NCBI GenBank assembly: GCA_963765295.1
Contig: CAVXVO010000007.1
Span: 248,001-312,000 of the forward strand
Direction of reading: 5' to 3'
Length of the DNA: 64,000 nt
From: PALSA-612 sp963765295
GTDB lineage: Bacteria; Actinomycetota; Thermoleophilia; Gaiellales; Gaiellaceae
Below are positions 52,439-61,479 of the stretch, one piece after another. Both the position numbers and the translations under genes were made by a program. Numbering within the stretch: position 1 is the first letter of the stretch; every line of letters begins with the position of its first letter. The notes under the pieces were generated by a model. That model saw only the letters and a list, made by a program, of their open reading frames with translations. It was not told the origin of the DNA and searched no databases.

Positions 52439-53765
52439 TCACTCCACCGTCCATTCGTCGTCGGTACCGGGGAACGTGTTCTGCACCTCGGGTGCGTCGC
52501 GCTTGTAGACCATGAACGTCCGCAGGAACTCGATCACGACCTCGCGCCGCTGGTTGATCCCGCGGGAGCGCATCGAGACGATGCCGACGCTCGGGTTCGA
52601 CTGCGACTCGCGCAGCTCGAGGATCTCGCTCTCGGCGTAGAGCGTGTCGCCGACGAAGACCGGCTTCGGCAGCTTGATGTCCGTCCAGGCGAGGTTGGCG
52701 GCGGCGTTCTCGCTCGTGTCCGGAACGGTCAGGCCGGTGACGAGCGCGAGCGTGAAGGCGCTGTTGACGAGCGGCTGCCCGAAGCGCGTCCGTTCGGTGA
52801 ACGGCACGTCGAAGTGCATCGGGTTCGTGTTCATCGTCAGGCAGGTGAACCAGATGTTGTCCGTGTCGGTGATCGTGCGCCCGAAGCGGCTGCGGAAGAC
52901 GTCGCCGACCGTGAAGTCCTCGTAGTAGCGGCCACGCCATTCCTTGGGCGCCGTCATCGGCCGCGCCTCGCGGAGCACGCGCCGGGCACGCTCGACGACG
53001 GGCTTGTCGACCATCGTCCCGTTGATCGCGAGGACGCCCTCGCTCTGGCCCTCGAAGGCGTCGACCACGCTCCGGGCCCACGCGATCTCGCCCTCGCTCG
53101 GCGCGAAGACGGCGTTGATCGTCTCGAGCTGCGCGGGGTGGATACAGGCCTTGCCGCGGAAGCCGAGCGCGCGGGCGAGGCGGCACTGCACCTCGAGCCC
53201 GGCCGTGTCTTCGAAGTCGAGGTGCACGACGTCGATCGGCGCCGCGGAGCCCGGCCGCGGCCGAGTCGAACGTGACCTTGGAGCGCGCGTAGAGGATCTC
53301 CTGCCCGTCCGGGCGGGTCTCGAGGCCCACCTCCGCGCCGAGGTCGACGGAGCCGAGGATCAACGCGGCGACGCGCGGCTTCGAGGCGATCTCGAACGCC
53401 TGGCGGAGGCCGAGCGCGGTCTCGACGATCGCGACCACCGGCGGCCCCTCCGGGCCGAGCGCGTCGACGGACTCCGGGCTCGCCTTCGGCAGCACGATCC
53501 CGTCCAGCGGCACCGTGGCAGCCAGGGCCAGGTCGTCTTCGAACCAGGCCGTTCCGGCCGCGTTGACGCGCACGAACCGCGCCGGCCCCGACGCCGCGAC
53601 GAGCGCGGCCGCCGTCACCTTGCGGGCCTGCTCCTTGTCGGTTGGCGCTACGGCGTCCTCGAGATCGCAGACGACGCCGTCGGCGGCCGAGCCGAATGCC
53701 TTCTCGAGCTTGCGCGCGTCGCTGCCCGGCGCAAAGAGGAGTGAGCGCAGATGCGGAAGCTCCAT
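52439..53765 (-). CDS. CitE-like lyase joined to MaoC-like hydratase, one frameshift
   Basis: ATG at 53765 starts LPHLRSLLFAPGSDARKLEK, a HpcH/HpaI (CitE) aldolase with GVVCDLEDAVAPTDKEQARK, VETALGLRQAFEIASKP and, after a +1 shift near 53245, PIDVVHLDFEDTAGLEVQCR and GFRGKACIHPAQLETINAVF. Without a stop the frame runs on into MTAPKEWRGRYYEDFTVGDV, a MaoC hot-dog hydratase (SRFGRTITDTDNIWFTCLTM). Such a pair would interconvert mesaconyl-type and malyl-type CoA esters. One further missed base would turn the junction into a normal ATGA overlap, so true fusion is uncertain. Confidence 0.83.
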
Positions 53766-53776
53766 CGACTCCAGCG

Positions 53777-53805
53777 GTTATGTCAGACATTCGCCAGGGT
53801 GTCAA
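53777..53805 (-). promoter_or_regulatory. Promoter of the CitE-MaoC operon with operator
   Basis: On the minus strand TTGACA (53805-53800), 17 bases, CATAAC (53782-53777). The perfect palindrome ATGTCAGACAT (53780-53790) overlaps the -10, the position expected for a repressor. Transcription would begin near 53770, only about five bases before the ATG at 53765, so the message is nearly leaderless. Confidence 0.7.
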
Positions 53806-53835
53806 ACCGTGGAGCCGAGCCGGGGCACGGCGTGC

Positions 53836-53864
53836 TTGACAGGCTCCCGAAAGTCAGACATAAA
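53836..53864 (+). promoter_or_regulatory. Promoter of the ADH-hydantoinase operon with operator
   Basis: TTGACA (53836-53841), 17 bases, CATAAA (53859-53864). AAGTCAGACAT (53851-53861), a 10/11 match to the shared palindrome, overlaps the -10. The layout mirrors the divergent CitE-MaoC promoter, with operator centres 71 bases apart. Confidence 0.7.
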
Positions 53865-53899
53865 CGCAGGGGACGTCCCCGGCAAGGAGGTCGATCGAG

Positions 53900-54928
53900 T
53901 TGAAGGCAGTGCGGTTCCACGAGTTCGGTGGTCTCGACGTGCTCCGGGTCGAGGAGGTCGACGACCCGCGTCCCGGGCCGGGCGAGGTGCTCGTCCGCAT
54001 CCGGGCGAGCGCGCTCAACCATCTCGACGTCGACGTTCGCGACGGCACCTCCCGGTTCCCGGTCACCCTGCCGCACACGCTCGGGGTCGAGCTGGCGGGC
54101 GACGTCGAGGAGGTCGGCGACGACGTCGAGGGCTGGTCGCCCGGCGACCGCGTCAACCCGTACATCATGGACCCGTGCGGCGACTGCCGGTACTGCCGCA
54201 CCGGCCGCGAGTCCCTCTGCCTGACGCCGGGCTTCATCAGCTTCTCGACCGGCGGCGGCTACGCGGAGAAGGTCGTCGTCAGGGCGCGGAACCTGATCCG
54301 GATACCGGACGGCGTGTCGTACGAGCAGGCGGCGGCGCTCCAGGTCGCGTTCGGCACCGCCTGGCACATGCTGTTCACGCGCGGAAACCTGCGCACCGGG
54401 GAGACGGTGATGATCAATTCCGTCGGCAGCGGCATCGGCTCGGCGGCCGTGCAGCTCGCGCACTTCGGCGGCGCCTTCGTGATCGGCAACGCGTCGAGCG
54501 ACGAGAAGCTCGAGCGGGCGCGGGACCTCGGCATGGACGCCGGCATCAATCACGCGACCGAGGACGTCGTCGCCCGCGTGATGGAGCTCACCGACGAGCG
54601 CGGAGTCGACCTCGTCTACGAGCACGTCGGCGGCGAGCTGTTCCAGAAGGGGCTCGACTCGCTGGCGAAGGACGGGCGCCTCGTGATCTGCGGCGCCCAC
54701 TCCGGCGAGGTCGTCCCGTTCGACATCATCCCGTTCTTCCGGGCGCAGAAGAGCGTGATCGGCTCCTTCGTCTACACGCGCGAGGAGGTCGCGAAGTGCC
54801 TCGAGCTCGCCGGGCGCGGGCTGATCACGCCGCTCGTCCATCAGACCTTCGCGCTCGACGACGCCCGCGAGGCCATGGCCACGATGGAGCGGCGCGAGCA
54901 CTTCGGCAAGCTCGTCCTCGTTCCTTAG
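53900..54928 (+). CDS. Zinc-type medium-chain alcohol dehydrogenase
   Basis: 342 residues, TTG start with AGGAGG about nine bases upstream. KAVRFHEFGGLDVLRVEEVD, LGVELAGDVEEVGDDVEGWS and the structural-zinc cysteines in DPCGDCRYCRTGRESLC are present; the cofactor-binding site is MINSVGSGIGSAAVQLAHFG. Catalytic-site residues of quinone-reductase-like members (LNHLDVDVRDGT) rather than classic ADH are seen, so the enzyme may act on an enoyl or carbonyl compound. First gene of the operon containing hyuA and hyuB. Confidence 0.88.
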   Translation: MKAVRFHEFGGLDVLRVEEVDDPRPGPGEVLVRIRASALNHLDVDVRDGTSRFPVTLPHTLGVELAGDVEEVGDDVEGWSPGDRVNPYIMDPCGDCRYCRTGRESLCLTPGFISFSTGGGYAEKVVVRARNLIRIPDGVSYEQAAALQVAFGTAWHMLFTRGNLRTGETVMINSVGSGIGSAAVQLAHFGGAFVIGNASSDEKLERARDLGMDAGINHATEDVVARVMELTDERGVDLVYEHVGGELFQKGLDSLAKDGRLVICGAHSGEVVPFDIIPFFRAQKSVIGSFVYTREEVAKCLELAGRGLITPLVHQTFALDDAREAMATMERREHFGKLVLVP

Positions 54929-54947
54929 AGCCCAGTAAAGGAGGCGC

Positions 54948-57079
54948 ATGAAACGTGTGGGAGTCGATGTCGGCGGCACCTTCACCGATCTGATCTACGT
55001 CGACGACGAGGCCGGCGTCATCCGCGTCCACAAGCTGCCGACGACGCCCGGCGACCCCTCGCAGGGAACCGTCCAGGGGATCGAGGAGGTGGCGCGCCTG
55101 GCCGGCGAGAGCCCGTCGGCGCTCGACGCCGTCTTCCACGGGACGACGATCGCGACCAACATCGTGATCGAGCACAACGGCGCGACGGTCGGGATGATCA
55201 CGACCGAGGGCTACCGCGACATCCTCCACATCGCGCGCCACAAGAAGCCGCTCAACTTCTCGAACTACCAGGATCTGCCGTGGCAGCGCTACCCGGTCGT
55301 CCGGCGCCGCTACCGGCTGACCGTGCCGGAGCGGATGACGAAGGACGGCTCCGTGCTCGTCCCGCTCGACGAGGAGAAGGCGCGCGAGCAGGTGCGCAAG
55401 CTCAAGGAGGCCGGGGTCGACGCGGTCGCGGTCTGCTTCCTGTTCTCGTTCGTGAACGACGCCCACGAGCGGCGGGTGGCCGAGATCGTGCGCGAGGAGT
55501 TCCCGGAGGCGTTCCTGTCCGTCTCGTCGGAGGTCCTGCCGCAGTACCGCGAGTACGAGCGCTTCTCGACGGTCTGCCTGAACGCGTACATCGGACCGAA
55601 GGTCGCGACCTACGTCAGCCGGCTCAAGGACGAGCTCGCGCCGCCTCGGCGTGCGGACGGGCGTCCACCTGATGACCTCCGCGTCGGGTGTCGCGACCGC
55701 CGAGGCCGCGGTCTCGCGGCCGGTGAACCTGCTCATGTCCGGCCCGGTCGCCGGCGTCGTCGGCGGCATCTGGGCGGGCAAGCACGCGGGCTTCGACAAC
55801 GTGATCACGCTCGACGTCGGCGGCACGTCGGCCGACATCGGCCTCGCGCAGGAGGGCCGCCTGCGGATGAAGCACCTGCTCGACACGAAGGTCGGGCCGT
55901 ACCAGGCGATGATCCCGATGGTCGACGTCGACACGATCGGGGCCGGCGGCGGCTCGATCGCCTACGTCGACCAGGGCGGCATCTTCCGCGTCGGCCCGCG
56001 CTCGGCCGGTGCCGTGCCCGGGCCCGCGGCCTACGACCGCGGCGGCACGGAGGCGACGGCGACCGACGCGCTCGTCAACCTCGGCTGGCTCTCGCCGGAG
56101 GCGTTCCTCGGCGGCGGCATGGCGCTCGACGCGGGGCTCGCCCGCACGGCGTTCGAGAACGGGCCTGCCCAGGCGCTCGGGATGACCGTCGAGGAGGCGT
56201 CGATGGGCGCCGTCCAGATCCTCACGCACTCGATGGTGCAGTCGATCGAGGAGAACTCCGTCCGGAAGGGCTACGACCCGCGCGACTTCGCGCTCGTCGC
56301 CGAGGGTGGCGCCGGCCCGCTGTTCGCGGCGCAGATCGCGCTCGAGGTCGGAACGCCGGTCGTCGTCGTCCCGACCTACCCGGGCATCGCGGCCGCGATG
56401 GGACTGCTCGCGACCGACATGGTCTACGAGTACGTGGCGACGACGCACCAGCGGCTGTCGCGGCTCGACGCGGCGGCGTTGCAGGAGCGCTTCGGCGAGC
56501 TCGAGGAGCTGGCGGTGACCCAGCTCGCCGAGGACGGGATCGACGCGGAGCACGTCCTCGTCCAGCGCATCGCCGAGTGCCGCTACCTCGGCCAGGGCTA
56601 CGAGCTTCGCGTCGACGCGCCGGCCGGTCTCGTCGACGACGCGTGGGCCGCGAGGGTCCGCGCGGACTTCCACGACATCCACGAGCGCGAGTACTCCCGC
56701 CGCTTCGAGGAGTCGGACATCGAGATCCCGAACATCCGCGTCCGCGGCATCGGCCTGACGCCGCCGCTGCGCACGCCCGAGATCGAGCACGGCGACGACT
56801 CGCCGGACGAGGCGCTCCGCCACGAGGGCGCCGCGTGGTTCCGCGTCGGCGGTGTGCTGCAGGAGGTGCCGACGCGCTACTACGAGCGGGCGGCGCTGAA
56901 GGCGGGGAACCGTCTCGTCGGCCCGGCGATCGTCACGCAGTACGACTCGACGACGGTGATCCCGCCCGGGCTCGCCGCCCACGTCGACCGCTTCGGGAAC
57001 ATCGTGATCGCGATCGCCGCGTCGGCGCAGGCACGCGGTCGCGGAGTCCGCCCGGCCGTCGAGCGGAGGGGGCGCATGA
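54948..57079 (+). CDS. hyuA: Hydantoinase/oxoprolinase subunit A, second copy, one or two frameshifts
   Basis: About 705 residues. GVDVGGTFTDLIYVDDEAGV and VFHGTTIATNIVIEHNGATV at the N-terminus; after a +1 shift near 55633-55637, LLMSGPVAGVVGGIWAGKHA, LDVGGTSADIGLAQEGRL, TIGAGGGSIAYVDQGG and RKGYDPRDFALVAEGGAGP. The C-terminus is VTQYDSTTVIPPGLAAHVDR. As given, the frame reads on into HyuB; a one-base shift near 57000-57070 would place TGA over the HyuB ATG. Sequence differs clearly from the copy at 22634, so this is an older paralogue, not a recent duplication. Confidence 0.88.
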
Positions 57080-58997
57080 GCGTCACGGAGTACGAGGTCG
57101 GCCGCCAGCCCGGGCCGCCGACGCGCCCGCGCGTCGAGGTCGACCCGATCACGCTGCGCGTGCTCGGCGGCGCGTTCCACGCGATCGCGAAGGAGATGGC
57201 GGGCGTCCTGTTCCGGATGAGCTACTCGTCGATCATCCGCGAGTCCGAGGACCTCGGCGCCGGCATCTTCGACGCCGAGGGTCGCGAGCTCTGCGAGTCC
57301 GACTCGACGCCGATGCACATCGGCTCGCTGCCCTGGTACATCCGCGGCTTCCTGCACCGCCTCGGCGACGAGATCGAGGACGGCGACGTGATCGTCCACA
57401 ACCACCCGTACCTCGGCGCCTCGCACTCGCCGGACGTCGCCGTCGCGGTGCCGATCTTCCGCGGACGGCGAGCTGCTCGGCTTCGCCGCCGTGACCGCGC
57501 ACGTGCTCGACGTCGGCGGCTCGTTCCCGGGCATCAACGCCGACGCCTTCGACGTCTTCGCCGAGGCCAAGCTCTACAACGGCCTGCGCTGGTACCGCCG
57601 CGGCGAGCTGAACGTCGACGTCGACCGGATGATCTTCGACAACGTCCGCACGGAGACGATGAACCGCGGCGACATGAACGCGATGCTCGCCGCCTGCCAG
57701 CTCGGCCGCGACCGCTTCCTGCGGCTGGTCGAGCGCTACGGCGCCGAGGTCGTGATGAGCGCCGCGTACGACTGGATGGACTACTCGGAGCGGATGCTGC
57801 GCGCCGAGATCGCGCAAGATCCCGGACGGCACCTACGGGCCGGTCGTCGGCTGGCTCGACGACGACGCCCGGAACCGTGACGTCCGGCTCCGGGTCGAGA
57901 CGAGGGTGATCGTCGAGGGCGACGAGGTCACGATCGACCTGACCGGCTCGCACCCCGAGGTGCCGACCGGCTACAACGTGCCCGTTCGAGGGATCGCTGC
58001 TCGTCTCGTGCTACTACGCGATCCGCACGATCCTGCTCGACGAGACGACCTTCCCCGAGCACGTGCCGCAGAACGACGGCGTCTTCCGGCCGGTGAAGGT
58101 GATCGCGCCCAAGGGGACGATCTTCAACCCGACCTTCCCGCGCGCCTGCTTCTCGCGCTTCTGCCAGACGCAGCGCGTCGTCGACAACACGATCCTCGCG
58201 CTCGCCGAGGCACTGCCGGACAAGGTGACGGCGGGCAACTCGGCCGGTATCCACTTCTGCGCCTACGCGGGCTTCGACGAGTCGATCGGCGAGTACTGGC
58301 TCTACCTCGAGGTGAACGAGGGCTCCTACGGCGGCCGCTACGGCAAGGACGCGATGGACTCGGTCGACAACCTGATGGCGAACACGCGCAACAACCCGAT
58401 CGAGGAGCTCGACCAGCGCTTCCCGATGCGCTGCGACCAGTACGAGCTCCGGCCCGAGCCGGCGGCGCCGGGCAAGTGGCGCGGCGGGATCGGGATCATC
58501 CGCCGGAACCGCTTCCTCGTCGACGGCACCTACTCGTGCGAGGGCGACCGGCAGACCGACCCGCCGAAGGGCATCTTCGGCGGCTGGGACGGGCTCGTCG
58601 CCTCGTGCCGCAAGAACCCCGACACGGCCCGCGAGCAGTACCTGCCGGCCAAGGTGACCGGCATCCCGTTCGCAGGCCGGAGAGTTCATCGAGTTCCGCG
58701 AGCCGAACGCGGCCGGCTACGGCGATCCGCTCGAACGCGATCCGGCCGCAGGTGCGCGAGGACGTGCTCGACGACTTCACGACGATCGAGCTCGCCCGCG
58801 ACGCCTACGGGGTCGTCTTCGCCGACGAGCGGACGCTCGAGATCGACGCGGCGGCGACCGAGGCGAAGCGTGCCGAGCTGCGCGCGCGCCGGCGACGGCC
58901 GCTCGCTCACCGAGTACTTCCGCGACGGGCTGATGCCCGTACAACGCGCCCGTGTCGATCGCCGGCAACGCGGAGTTCGGGATTCGAGCCTGCGTGA
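57076..58997 (+). CDS. hyuB: Hydantoinase subunit B, second copy, about eight +1 frameshifts
   Basis: ATG at 57076 begins SVTEYEVGRQPGPPTRPRVE and then VDPITLRVLGGAFHAIAKEM, LFRMSYSSIIRESEDLGAGI and VIVHNHPYLGASHSPDVAVA. Family blocks continue in shifting frames: TAHVLDVGGSFPGINADAF, IVEGDEVTIDLTGSHPEVPT, NDGVFRPVKVIAPKGTIFNP, AGNSAGIHFCAYAGFDESIG, WRGGIGIIRRNRFLVDGTYS. Breaks lie near 57466, 57818, 57985, 58679, 58732, 58888, 58933 and 58977, all +1. The last gives a C-terminus ending AEFGFEPA with TGA at 58997. Partner of the HyuA upstream. Confidence 0.84.
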
Positions 58998-59775
58998 GCG
59001 CGCCGCCGCTCCGGCCCGTCGAGCGTGCTTCGGACGCGATGGCGCGTCCGGCGCGTCCGCAAGGCGTACGAGCAGGTGGCGGATCAGCTCCGCGACCTGA
59101 TCGTCACCGGGCAGCTCGTGCGCGGGGAGCGGCTGCCGAACGAGACGGTGCTGGCGCGGGAGTTCGGCGTCAGCCGCGCGACCGTTCGCGAGGCGCTCAG
59201 GCTGCTCACGGCACAGAGCCTCGATGCGGACGGCGAAGGGCGCGGGCGGCGGCACGTACGTCACGATGCCGAGCGTCGACCACGTCTCCGAGTTCCTCAA
59301 CTCGGCGCTCAACCTGCTCGCGGCGGCCGAGCACGTGTCGCTCGACGAGCTGCTCGAGGCGCGCGAGGCGCTCGAGGTGCCGGCGGCACGGATGGCGGCG
59401 CAGCGCCGCTCGGAGGACGGCGCTCGAGCAGCTGCACGGCGACGATCCCGCCCGACCCGGCCGAGCTCGCCCCGACGGAGCAGTTCGTCTACAACACCGA
59501 CTTCCACACGTCGGTGATCGCCGCGTCCGGGAACGCGTTCCTGATGATGGCCGCGCAGCCGCTGTTCACGATCCTGCAGACCAACCTCGCCCGCTCGTCG
59601 CTCGGCGCCCGCTTCCACCGCGGGATCAACGATCAGCACCGGGCGATCGTGGCCGCGATCGCAAGCCCGTGACCCGAGGCGCGCCGAGCGGGAGATGCGC
59701 TCCCACCTCGAGTTCCTGCGCCCGCACTACGAGCGCACGTGGCGCTACGCGATGCGCGCCGCCGAGCAGGCATGA
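58994..59775 (+). CDS. GntR/FCD-family regulator, about four frameshifts
   Basis: About 255 residues from GTG 58994, which overlaps the HyuB stop (GTGA). The winged helix (KAYEQVADQLRDLIVTGQLV, FGVSRATVREALRLLTAQS) and FCD domain (MPSVDHVSEFLNSALNLLAA, VSLDELLEAREALEVPAARM, NTDFHTSVIAASGNAFLMMA) are clear across four +1 shifts near 59050, 59222, 59422 and 59668. An internal regulator in a catabolic operon is a good candidate for binding the ATGTCAGACAT sites at the divergent promoter 5 kb upstream. It ends ATGA-coupled to the next gene. Confidence 0.84.
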
Positions 59776-60700
59776 AGCTCGGCCTCCAGGGGTCGGGTCA
59801 GCTCGTCGAAGGAGCTCCCGACCCCGGCTTCTTCCGGGCGGTGGCCGAGCTGGCCGAGGCGTCGGGGTACGACTCGCTCTGGGCCGGCGACCACGTCTCG
59901 TTCCACAATCCGATCCTCGACGTCACCGTCGCGCTGACGTGCTTCGCGGCGGCGACCGAGCGGATCGCGATCGGCGCGGGCAGTCGTCCTTCTCCCGCTC
60001 CGGCACCCGAGCCTCGTGGCACGGAGTTCGCATCGCTCGACTACCTCTCGCGGCGGCCGCGTCGTCCTCGGCGTGGGCGTCGGCGGCGAGGGCGGTAAGG
60101 ACTTCGAGGCCGTCGGGATCGACCCGCGCGAGCGCGGCGCACGGACGGACGAGGCGATGCTCGCGCTCCGCGCGCTCTTCGCGGGCCCGGAGGCCTCCTT
60201 CGCGGGCCGGTTCTTCGCCTTCGAAGGCGTCACGGTCGAGCCCGCGCCCGCCCGGGCAGACGGGCCGCCGCTCTGGGTCGGTGGGCGATCAGCGGCCGCG
60301 AGGCGGCCGTGCGGGCCGGCTCGGCGACGGCTGGATGCCGATCTGGGTCTCGGCCGAGCGCTTCGCCGCCGGCCTCGCCGACGTCCGGCGCCATGCCGAG
60401 GCGGCGGGTCGCGACGCCGACGCGATCGAGGCAGCGGTCGTCTGCCCGGCGCTCGTCGGCGACGACGCGTGCCCCCGACTCGCCGCGCACCTCGAGCGGC
60501 GCTACGGCATGGCCGTCGAGTCGCATCTCGTCGACCGCTACTGCATCGCCGGCCCGCCGGAGCAGTGCGCGGCGCGTATGCACGAGTACGCCGAGGCGGG
60601 CGCGGAGCACGTGATCCTCAACATCGGCTGTGCTGCGGGCGAGGAGCTGCTCGCCCAGGCTGCGCAGCTCGCGTCCCTGCTCACCGTGGAGGTGTCGTGA
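59772..60700 (+). CDS. LLM-class F420-dependent oxidoreductase, several frameshifts
   Basis: About 307 residues. MKLGLQGSGQLVEGAPDPGF and AELAEASGYDSLWAGDHVSF are typical of the luciferase-like monooxygenase fold; VVLGVGVGGEGGKDFEAVGI, TDEAMLALRALFAGPEASF and LGDGWMPIWVSAERFAAGLA follow after +1 shifts near 59983, 60052 and 60290. Most actinobacterial members use F420, which this organism makes (fbiC and fbiD). Within a hydantoinase operon it may oxidise or reduce the ring or its product. ATGA overlap with GntR; the stop overlaps the next ATG. Confidence 0.82.
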
Positions 60701-61479
60701 TGGCCCGTGTGCTCGTGATCGTCCCCTTCCCGCTCGGCGAGTCCGGCATGGCCAACCGAGCCGCGCAGCTCGGAAAGGTCGAGCTCGGCCCGGGCATCGA
60801 GTTCGACTTCCGCGGCGTCCGCGCCGGCCCCGCGCTCCTCGACAGCGGCCACGACACCGGCCTGGCGGAGATCGCGCTCGCCGAGGTCGGTATCCGGGCC
60901 CAGGAGGAGGGCTACGACGCCGTCTGCATCGACACGATGAGCGACTCCGGCGTCGGCGTCCTGCGCTCCTTCCTGGACATCCCGGTGATCGGCCCGGGCC
61001 GCGCCTCCTATCTGACGGCCCTGATGCTCGGGGACACCTTCTCGGTGCTGACGCAGTGGGACGGCTGGATCCCGATCTACAAGAAGGGTGTGCGGGAGCT
61101 CGGCCTCGAGAGCCACCTCGCCTCGATCCGGTCGATCAACATGCTCCCCGACGTCGACAACCTGCTCGGCGGCAAGGAGGACGTCGTCTTCCCGATGCTG
61201 CGCGAGGCCGGCATGGCGTGCATCGAGGAGGACGGCGCGCAGGTGATCTGCATGGGCTCGACGACGATGCACCAGGCGGTGCCGTACCTGCAGGCCGAGC
61301 TGCCGGTGCCGGTCGTCAACCCCGGCCCGCTCAGCTACAAGCTCGCCGAGCTCGTCCTCGGCCTCGGGCTGACGCAGTCGAAGAAGGCGTATCCGTTCCC
61401 GAACGTCCCGAAGCCGGAGATGCTGACGGCGATGATGGAGGCGGCGGAGGCGAGCGAGCGGGCGGTGGCGGAGGCTTGA
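60700..61479 (+). CDS. Asp/Glu/hydantoin racemase-fold protein lacking first Cys
   Basis: 259 residues, intact. MARVLVIVPFPLGESGMANR, GYDAVCIDTMSDSGVGVLRS, PVIGPGRASYLTALMLGD and GAQVICMGSTTMHQAVPYLQ match the racemase superfamily that includes hydantoin racemase and maleate isomerase. The second catalytic Cys is present in VICMGST. The first, normally in a position equivalent to IDTMSD, is Thr or Met here (a Cys lies three residues earlier). The protein may therefore be a one-Cys decarboxylase- or isomerase-like enzyme. Operon-coupled on both sides. Confidence 0.85.
   Translation: MARVLVIVPFPLGESGMANRAAQLGKVELGPGIEFDFRGVRAGPALLDSGHDTGLAEIALAEVGIRAQEEGYDAVCIDTMSDSGVGVLRSFLDIPVIGPGRASYLTALMLGDTFSVLTQWDGWIPIYKKGVRELGLESHLASIRSINMLPDVDNLLGGKEDVVFPMLREAGMACIEEDGAQVICMGSTTMHQAVPYLQAELPVPVVNPGPLSYKLAELVLGLGLTQSKKAYPFPNVPKPEMLTAMMEAAEASERAVAEA

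Noticed and set aside
55624..57570. 648-residue minus-strand ORF opposite the second hyuA
   Set aside because: Shadow ORF produced by codon bias; no conserved motifs.
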